Source: Niveomyces insectorum RCEF 264
Taxonomy: Eukaryota; Ascomycota; Sordariomycetes; Hypocreales; Cordycipitaceae
NCBI GenBank assembly: GCA_001636815.1
Contig: AZHD01000017.1
Coordinates: 341,944 to 405,943, forward strand
DNA length: 64,000 bases
Direction of reading: 5' to 3'
Under the pieces are notes generated by a model that worked only from the letters and a program-made list of their open reading frames with translations, had not been told where the DNA came from and searched no databases. The position numbers and the translations under genes were made by a program. Each line of letters begins with the position of its first letter. Positions within the stretch are counted from its first letter, which is position 1. This document shows, in pieces, positions 55,762 through 64,000 of the stretch.

Positions 55762-57150
55762 TTATGGCAAGCGATTCCTACAGGTGAAGGTTAGCGGAAT
55801 AACCAGAGATAGCCCATTACAAGTGGCTACTCACCGGCAGTTGTACAATGCACCGCAACACACGTCCATTCCTGGTACGGCGTCGGCTGCCCGGCGGGCT
55901 ATGGACGCGACGGCCCGCAGCTCGTCCTCGCCCAATCCCGGCGTGCTGGCTGCACACTGGACCACGTCGGTGCCGCAACAGGATTCCAAGACAATGCCTG
56001 ACGTGTCGGCTATTGCAGTAGTAATCGCGGGTGGTGCTGTTGTCGCGCTCACCGCGCGGATGCGGTGCGGCTGCGTCCGCGAGCACAGCTCCGCCAGGCG
56101 CGCCCCGTCGGTAATCGACATCACCAGAGTCACCGTCGTGATCGTCGTAATAATGGACGTGTCGACCTGCGTCCGCGTTGTCGTGCGCGTGTGCATCACA
56201 GTGCTCGTAATCATGGTCGTGTTGCGCATGGTTTCGGTTCGTGTTGCCGTCTGCGTCTCGGTCGTCACCAGGCTTGTGAGCACGGTGTCTACGGTGGACA
56301 CGCTGGTCTGGGTTGTGGTCACGACGGTGACGACCGGCAGGATGCTCGTCTTGACAGACACGGTTGTCTGGGTTACGACGGCGGTATTGGTTGCCGTGGC
56401 GTATGTCGTTGTCGTGATGGTCGTGGTTGTCGTAATGGTCGTCCACAGGGTCTTGAGTTGAGTCCCACCGCCGTCGGTGGTGCGGATGCCGCCGCCACCG
56501 TTACTGGGAGGTGCTGTAGAGGATGATGAAGACGGTGCAGATGTGGGTCCCGATGCAGACGAGGAACTGGAGGCGGGCGGAGGTGGCTGGGCGGCGGCGG
56601 AGGTACTGGTCGTTGCCGCCGCCGACGTCGTTGTGGTCGCGGGTGAGCTGCTGTTCCCGCCGCACGTGCCAAATTCCACCTGGCAACCCGCGCCGCAGTG
56701 GTCCGGCGTGTTGCCACACCAACCGTGAGCCGAGCAGCACGCGCCGTACGTGGACCCGACACACGTAAACTCGTTTCCGCAGTGGCCATCGGGACTGGCG
56801 CGCGTGCCTCCGCCGCCGCCGCCGCCTGTTGTTGCCGCCGGGTTGCCGCCTTTGGTGTTGCCGCTGCCGCCGGTCGACGGCAGGGGCAGGAACGTCGCGT
56901 CGATGCAGTAGTTCGTACCTACGGTGAGGTTTGAGCAGCTGGTCACGCTGGGGTTGTTGTGCAAGAAGGCTGTGACGGTGATGCCCCAGGTGCCCGCAAG
57001 CGATGCGCACGTATCACCTTTTTGCGCGCTGACAGTGAGATTGCAGGCGGCGGCAAGGTGCGGCGTTAAAGTGAGAAGGAGAATAAAAAGATGTGAGACA
57101 AACGGAACAGACCGTGTCCGACGGTCCGGCCTTGTTTGTTGTGATGCCAT
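55762..57150 (-). CDS. Secreted chitin-binding protein with LysM and hevein domains
   Basis: Exon 1 is 57150-55835 and a tiny exon 55777-55762 adds the end (443 aa); if the 57-nt intron is kept, translation stops at a TGA at 55831 (439 aa). A basic N-terminus and hydrophobic FVSHLFILLLTLTPHLAAA form the signal peptide. LysM covers residues 36-84 (QKGDTCASLAGTWGITVTAF, NPSVTSCSNLTVGTNYCID). A hevein-type chitin-binding domain covers 124-163 with all eight Cys (CGNEFTCVGSTYGACCSAHG, WCGNTPDHCGAGC). A long Ser/Thr stalk with TTTTTT runs follows (about 165-340), then a C-terminal region with seven Cys, including ESCCGTDVVQC and DVCCGALYNC, that I do not recognise. LysM plus hevein modules bind chitin; roles include wall organisation or hiding chitin from host receptors. 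No GPI signal is seen. Confidence 0.9.
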
Positions 57151-59318
57151 GACGGGTTATCAAGGAGGAAGCAGGATGTAGACACTGGTGGTCAGGCCGA
57201 CCATAGCAGGAATAAAGAAGGAGAGATGAACCACTGGCTTTTGATTTTTCTCGAGAGTAGAAGAGGTTTCCTGCCTCTCGGCACAGGCTCAAAGCCTATC
57301 GTTAGTTCAAGAAACGCAGACTGTCGTGTTTATTGGGTGCTTTGTTGACTTTTGGTGTTGTTGATGTGGCATGAGCTGTGTTGGTTCACTTTCTTTCTGC
57401 TTTGATTTGCTTTGTTGTTTTCACGCAGGCAAAATGAAAAAGAAAACAGAAGTAATTATCGTATGTTTTCCTTCGCCGTCACATCTGTATGAAAACCTCC
57501 GGCAGCGTTTCTCGTTTAATGAATAGGCTACGGATGGAGGCAAGCCAAATTAAGAAGAGGAAAAATAGTAGCCGGAACTGGGTAGGTTTTAGCAGCATTT
57601 TGAACCGTCTGTTAGTGCCATATATCTTTGCTACATCATACAGCAGCGAGCCCGTCATTCGTTCATTAACCAAATTCAGTTGAATGGAGGTTTCAAGCAC
57701 TTTACTACAATGTTTTTTACGTATGACTGCGTCCATCGATCGCATACGAATGCACTGTTCGTTTGCATTCCGGGAAAAGAAGGAGAAAACATTCTGTGGA
57801 GAGGGTGCCGTTGTATCGCATTGGCCACAGCACGCGGCAAATGGCGCCCGTAAAAATGCTTCTTTCTATTTGATGCCGGGCACCTGGACGGAGAAGTTGC
57901 ACTGGTGGTAAACGCCTAGACACGGAAAAAGGAGTTTTTGAGGAAGGTGGTGAGAGTCTGTAGAGAGCAACATACATTGCGGGATGCCCACAGTAGGGGC
58001 ATTGGTGGCGACATTGAATTTGTGGTCAAGACGGCAAAAATAGCCCAGAAGGGTGAAAGACAGGGAGGAACAAAAGGGGGGAAGCATGGATTTTTTTTTT
58101 TTTTAAATACGACATACCAAGGCCGATATTAAATTGAATAATTGTTTGGTTGTGTTGACGAACGGATGCCCATTATCTTCATCATCCGGACATTTTCCCG
58201 ACACGGAAAGGATGGCAAAATGAGCAGGCAAGTGTCTACCGGTACCAACGGCTCCAACGCGTCCCAATGATGGGAACGAAAGTGAGAAAAATAAATAAAA
58301 TAAAAACAAAAATAAAACTGAGAACATTATTCCAGAGATTTCCGGCACGCAGGCGAAGGCATCTAGGCAAGACGGATAGATTGCCCTATTATTACACTAC
58401 CAGAGATGGGTATTGGTAGACGTCATCCATTTGAGCGCTGGGGACAGGGCTGAGAAATAAATGGTGAAAACCAACAGACCACACGGGTCTTCGGCTAGTT
58501 GATATGTTCGGGATTTATTGTTGACTTCGTCGATTGCAATAAAATCAAAAGGAAAATAGAGACCAAAACAGAGCAAGACTCAAAAAAAGGCAGCAGCACC
58601 TAGCGTTTGTCGTCTGGTACGACGTCTCTCAAGGCTGATACGCAGACACGAATGTCCTTCAGTAATGGGACACGCTCACGCGCCATAGTCGTAAGGGGGG
58701 TTTATCGTCTGTTGCCGGTAAGGGTCCAATGGATCGAGCGTCGCCTTTGTGGCGGCCCAAAACGGGCAGGCTGGTTGTTGTCGGCTGACAACGAATGGCC
58801 CTTATTCTATTTATATGAGCAGCCACATTTTCATCACCGTCTTAGCGATAAGCAATCGCAAAAATGTCCTAGTTGTTATGTCAAAATAAACAAGCGAAAG
58901 TGCCGACATCGAACCAGTCCGCCGGGCACATTGTCGACTCGTGCAGTCGTCTAGACTTTGCCAAGGACGAAGCATATGTGGTTGTAATAAAGCCACAAGG
59001 CTCCCATCAACAAATACCTCTTCTCGGCGGACGAACATGCCGTTCACGTTATAATTCAATAGTTGTCTCGTCCCTACGGAAAAGGGTAAGGACGTTGAAA
59101 AGACGTGTTCTCGACAGCCTGCAAGCGTCTTTGACCCATGTTTTTGCAATTCAAATATCTGCTGAAGCCGATTCAAATACAATTATTCTGGTCCCACATA
59201 AATACAAATACACCTTTTGAACTAGATATGAAATGCATTTTTGATCGATCCGCCCATTACCATCTGTTAGTACTTTTCTGAACATCCTACCTGCTGTTGT
59301 TCGATCTCGCTGCGGCTC
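57151..59318. other. Gene-poor 2.2 kb stretch
   Basis: AT-rich in places (57400-57700, 58260-58330). Frames are short on both strands, without motifs or clear splice partners. Nothing supportable. Confidence 0.55.
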
Positions 59319-61590
59319 TTACGGTTGGGTCCCCGTCACAACTTTCTCTGTAACTGTGCCGTCGGCCTGCACAATAACTTTGTCGACCTTGAGCGAGGCC
59401 TTGACAGGGTTCGGCTGGTTGTACACCCATTCCAGCTCCTCGAGGGTGCGGCCTTGGGATTCGACACTGCATAAAATGTGAGCAGAATGGAAAGAAAAAA
59501 TAAAAAAAAATAAAAATGAAGAAGAACAAATCAAATAGAGTGTAAGGACCGTGGAAGAACGGGATGAAACCAGATAACATACCCGAACAGATACCACATA
59601 AGTGCCTCAAGAACATCCCAGCCAACAAAGATGTAGATGTATTTGTAACCGATGTTTTGCAGCGCAATGGGGCCGGCGAACTGGTTGATGAAACCCATGG
59701 CGTTGACGATGATGCTGGACGCGGCCAGGCCCTTGGCGCGCGTCGTCGTCTCCAGAGCTTCAGTGGGAATGACTGCCTGCAGGGGGGTGTAGGTGAAAGA
59801 AAAGAAAATGTTGAAGAGAAAGTACGTGGCCAGCGCGCCCTGACCGTAGGAAATCTGAATCGCGCCCGCCTTTGTCTGCGCATCGAGGGCCGCCGACAGA
59901 CCAGAGTTGCAGGCAAGGGAAATGGCGCAGGCTGCCGGTCAGCATACAGAGAAATCAATTTGAGGCCATAACACCCAAGAAAAAGAAGCATACTCAGTGT
60001 TCCCCAAACCAGAACCTTCCGACGGGGCATGCGGTCGGTCAATGCGACCGCCGTCAAGGCCCCCACGGCTGAAAGCACCGAGTTGAGCAGGTTGTAGCCG
60101 AGCTGTTGGGAGACGGAGGTGACGCCGAGGTTGTTGAAAATGACAGTGTTGAAGTAACCCAGACCGTTTCCGGAGAATTGGCCGAAGATGGAGATCATGA
60201 GCACCTGGGCCATGCGCCAACGGCCGCTGTGGGTAAACAGAAAAGGACGGTCTGCCAATTAGCCATAAAAATCAAAACAAAATAAGAGAGAAAAGCGTGG
60301 CAACCGCTTCGCTAAGAGAAGAAAAAGTAGCCTACAATCCCACGAAGACTTGTCGATGCCGTCCATGCGAATGTTCTCCCGCATCTCTTCGACCTCCAAT
60401 TGGACCAACCGCGAGTTGACGTCGCCGTTGCCGTGGTACTTGGCGAGGAACGCCACGGCCTCGGCGTCGCGGCCGTTGGCGATGAGGAAGCGCGGCGATT
60501 CGGGCACAAAGGGTATGGCACAAATGACGATGACGCAGGCAAATGCCTGCAGAATCAGAGGGATGCGCCACGAGTAGTTGCTGTTGATGTAGTTGGTGCC
60601 GTAGGTGACGGCGGCGGCGGGGATGCTGCCGCCGAACCAGCCGCAGTTGTAGAAGCCGGTGCACCGACCGCGCCAGTGGGGCGGGGAGATTTCAACCGCG
60701 TAGGCTGGGGCCGCGACGGTCATGACGGAGATGCCCATGCCGAGGATAAACCGGCCAACGACGAATTGGGCAAGCGTGTTGGCTGTGGCGGCAATGATCA
60801 TGCCGACGATGATGATGAAGCCGCCGCTGAACATGGCTGCGCGACGTCCACGGCGGTCCGACAAGATGGCCGCAAACGGCGAAGCCACCATGGCACCCCT
60901 GAACAAATAGTCAGAAGAGAATCGTCAAAAGAAAGGGGAAAGACCAAAAAAAAACAGCTTCTTGTTCGCTTTGCAATCGACTTACACGGTATATAAGGAG
61001 AAGATGACGGACACCTGCGGACCAGTGGTCCCGCTGTGAAAAGTGTCTTGGAAGTGTGGCATGGCGATGAGGGACGTCATCAATGCAGCTGTTGTACTGG
61101 TCAGTGCGTTGTTTTATTGCAGACCCTCACAAGAGCAGCGTGTGCGGTGGACGGTATACGAACAGTCGTAGCCGTTGGCACATGCGCAGCAAAAGGCCAC
61201 AAAGATGGCAACTGCGGGTGAGATTAGCTGTTGTTTCTGCATCGACAATCAAGAATATTCAAATGCTCACAGTAAAGGTGCCGTGACTCCTTGCTCCAGG
61301 CTTTGATTTTTGTCTCTTGCAGGGCGGCAAACAATTCGGCCTAGCGTTGTCAATATCAGAAACACATTGGAAATGTTGCCGAACGAAAGCTACCGATGCC
61401 GGCGGAGCGGACGTCTACTCACATTGTGCACTACTTTGGCTTGTGCGCCGGCCAGGACGGCCGATGCCCCGGACCCGGCGCTGACCTCCGGGTAGTGTGG
61501 TTTCTCGGACGGCGTGCTCTGACGTTCCTCTAATGTCTCTTCCACCTTGCCCGTGCCGGACAAGCTTTTTCTCCCGGCATCGTCAGCCAT
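59319..61590 (-). CDS. MFS sugar porter (hexose/lactose permease-like)
   Basis: Eight exons (61590-61423, 61340-61271, 61211-61164, 61088-60986, 60898-60336, 60251-59994, 59931-59583, 59466-59319) predict 568 aa; introns are 59-116 nt. Sugar-porter signatures are FVAFCCACANGYDSALMTSL (start of TM1, rebuilt over a GTTCGT donor), ILSDRRGRRAAMFSGG (loop 2-3), VVGRFILGMGISVMTVAAPA, EISPPHWRGRCTGFYNCGWF, FVPESPRFLIANGRDAEAVA (PESPR motif), TDRMPRRKVLVWGTL (loop 8-9) and ESQGRTLEELEWVYNQP at the end (PETxGRTLEE type). Twelve TM helices are expected, with a 70-residue cytosolic N-terminus. The protein moves sugars with protons across the plasma membrane; the substrate cannot be read from sequence. 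One exon is only 48 nt. Confidence 0.92.
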
Positions 61591-64000
61591 GTTGTTAAGA
61601 GACGTATCTGTATTTCTTGTCCTCAATGTGTTCTTTTATCTTCGTCTTTTATTGTTTTCTTTCTTTCTTTTTTTCTTTTTTTTTGACAATGTCGTGGGTA
61701 TGTGGTGGCACGAAGAGAAAAATATTGTCGAAATGCAACGTATGTCGAATTCGTTCGTAACATTAAATGTTTTGGCTAGCCCATCACACGCCAAACAGCA
61801 GCTTGTTCACATGTCCCGACTTTGGCAGTACTGATCGACCGGAAAAGGAAAATGGAAAGAGTAGACGAGAGAAGCAATTGAAAACTAAAAAGCCAATCCA
61901 GAACGTCCGTTGTTGCGATTTTTATTCGACAAAACACGGCAAAGCCACCGGGCCCCTTCTTTAAGTTTTTCATGCTCCCTCCGTTTGACCTCTCCGAACT
62001 ATGTAGAGCATCATCTTGGATACAAGCGATTGCTCCTGTTCTTCTTCGTATTTTTTTTTCTTTTTGTTTTTGTCTGTCACTCCGAAATACACCAACAATT
62101 CCCTTATTCAGCCAGCGGATAAAGGCCTTCCGCATCCCAAAACGGCTGCGTCCCACAGGTTCCAAACCGTCTTCCACGCAAGATCTTGTGCTGCAGCAAT
62201 CGTCAGACATGGAAAGAGGGCCCGAGGTACGGCCTTTTTGGCAACACAACGCCGCCGCGGGACGCAGATGTGTGGGGACCAACATATGGGATAAAGCAAA
62301 GGCGCCGCGCAATGCCAAACAACGCCACCGAACGATCACCATGCTCTGCTCAACCGAAGCGTTGTTGTTCGTTGGATTTGAGTGCCTACAATATTTTCCT
62401 TTCATTGATATCGAACCGCAGTTGAACAATCGAGACAAGCAGATATGCTCACCATCTCGCAGCTTGCTTGAGCTCTGCCTGCTCGAGACCCAACACTATC
62501 CAATCTCGAAGGCCAATCTCGCTTCTTCTTCCAAGAAAAGAAACGGCTCGGAACCCCTGGAACGGCAGCATGAATTTTGTGCGCGAGATCCGTACCGGGC
62601 ACGCGGTCTCATTCCTTCGTTTCAGTTCTCGCGCCGTCGGCGTTCGTGCAGTAGATTAACCGGCCGGGCCTAAATTGCGCCTCCAAGCAGCGACCTCGTC
62701 CGTACAAGCGAAAGTGTTTTTTTGCGCCGCAAAAATAAAATAAAAAAAGATAGTCAATGCTGTACCGTTGGTTTGGCATGCTATGAGAGGCACATTGAGA
62801 CGTACGCGCGCTCCCCCCCGGGCGGACTCGCCCTCTCCGCGGTCGCTTAGCATGCACAAACATTCGAGCACTCGTGGATGCGGTTAATCAAGAAGCTTAA
62901 ACCTTGGCATCCAGACCTGCGACTCTCACTGCATGATGCACTATACGCGAGCCGATGTGTGCAAGAAAGATGGTGTCGCCTATTTCAATGGCGGTTGCGG
63001 CCGGGAAGGAATTGTACCGAAGAGTGTGGTATGGTATTTTTTTTTCTTTTTTTATTTGTGTTCCCCTCCTCAGGCACCATTTTTTGTATGTGTACGTCAT
63101 GTGTGAAATGAACTGACGCGTCAGAGCGTGAGTGGTGTCGAATCTTCGTCGTGAGACGACGTTAAGACGACGAGGCTCGTGATCACGAGGCAGCTGGGAG
63201 GGATCTTGCCTATTTGGGACACTAACAGGATTATCAACAAATGTCCCGCCAGTGCTTCTGCCACTTGCAAATTGCGCACGACTCGGTGGTTTTCAAAACT
63301 GGAAAGAGCGATCCAGTTGTCGCAATGTACAAACACACGAAATTTGGTTTGGCAAGAACGCGTCAACTTTAAACGGAATTTGCCGAACTAGAAACATCAC
63401 GAATATCAGTTCCTTGAGCGTCGTGAACTCACGGGGGCCAAAACAGGGCTCAAATCGAAGGGCGTCAATTTTGACACTCATTATTTTTTCTTTTTTCTTT
63501 TTTTAACGTTGCGTGAGTACCACATCGTGCACTGCCTTTTCAACCAACTCCCGGAGCGAAGAAATCAAAAAAGGGGGGAAAAAGTAATAAAACAAAAGGC
63601 TTCAATGAGTGCTGCTGTACAAAAGATGATAATCAGAAAAAAACCCTAGGGTTTTCTCTTACAGCAGAAGGCTGAAAATACGACGGTGCGGTCTTAAGAA
63701 GGAATCGACAATCCGATCAGATAACGCAATGATGAGCGTAGCTTGGGGTTTGTCAACAGCATCAACAATCGTTTGCTCCCAGGCGGGGCACAGGCGGGGC
63801 ACAGATAAGCTTTCAGACGGTCGTTGGGTGGACTGTGTGCGAACCGCAAGGGAGATAACGCCCAAAGCCTTCTTAGCGAGATGCATGTGGAAATAGTGAA
63901 AAAAAGGGAAGAATAGATAGAGTAAAAGGGAGGGTGGCAGGGAATTAAGCATAAAAATTTGATTTGGACATTACGAAGATGAAAACGACCCAGTGCTGAT
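61591..64000. other. Gene-poor end of window
   Basis: No firm gene. The upstream region of the sugar porter is C/T-rich near 61630-61690. A 233-codon plus frame at 61972-62673 has no motif and starts in a T-rich leader. A possible Cys-rich exon lies near 62922-63048 (reported separately). Several T and A runs occur. Confidence 0.55.

Noticed and set aside
61972..62673. 233-codon plus frame
   Set aside because: No motif, and it starts in a T-rich stretch without a clear start context; frames on the other strand are equally open.
1..64000. CRISPR arrays, insertion sequences, viral genes or rRNA genes
   Set aside because: None seen. Spliced eukaryotic genes fill the window, and no spaced direct repeats or transposase motifs were recognised.

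Overview
This 64 kb window is nuclear DNA of a filamentous ascomycete (Pezizomycotina; the overall style suggests Sordariomycetes, but I cannot fix the genus). The evidence is GC-rich coding sequence, short introns (mostly 54-116 nt) with GT..AG ends and CTRAY-type branch sites, two tRNA genes with internal Pol III boxes, and typical fungal families: Zn2Cys6 regulator, LysM/hevein protein, metacaspase, MED22, ATG17, MAK16, RIO1, PUS1. Apart from the pseudogene, each coding gene was modelled by reading the splice junctions; all models stay in frame, except that the RNase H gene lacks a start and one gene contains a run of Ns.

Layout: 3.5-10.6 kb (all minus) holds a multipass membrane protein, ATG17 (autophagy) and MAK16 (60S ribosome assembly). 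11.3-24.7 kb (mostly plus) holds a secreted FAD-linked oxidase, RIO1 kinase (40S maturation), a family-1 glycosyltransferase, a broken alpha/beta-hydrolase (minus), an RNase H-like gene with no clear start, a SAM methyltransferase, tRNA-Arg(ACG) and a Zn2Cys6 transcription factor. 25.6-34.6 kb holds a large ankyrin protein, PUS1, MED22 (minus), an odd tRNA-Thr(AGT) and a six-exon metacaspase (minus). 35.8-45.2 kb holds a secreted Cys-containing protein, a zinc-free MDR oxidoreductase interrupted by 57 Ns (minus), a small two-TM protein (minus), an unknown 249-aa protein and a single-pass surface protein. 47.9-61.6 kb holds a full-size ABC-C transporter, a secretory protein ending in RDEL, a LysM plus hevein wall-binding protein (minus) and an eight-exon sugar transporter (minus). 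Gene-poor stretches lie at 1-3.5, 39.0-41.9, 45.2-47.9, 57.2-59.3 and 61.6-64.0 kb.

The genes do not form an operon or one pathway. Housekeeping genes for ribosome and RNA biology (MAK16, RIO1, PUS1, MED22, tRNAs) are mixed with accessory, surface and secretion genes. The FAD oxidase, glycosyltransferase, hydrolase relic, methyltransferase and Zn2Cys6 regulator lie within about 13.5 kb and could be the remains of a small metabolic cluster, but no backbone enzyme is present. The clearest unusual points are the internally deleted hydrolase relic, the start-less RNase H gene beside it, the ER-type RDEL tail, an unrecognised Cys module at the end of the LysM protein, the tRNA-Thr with extra bases, and the probably mis-sized assembly gap.
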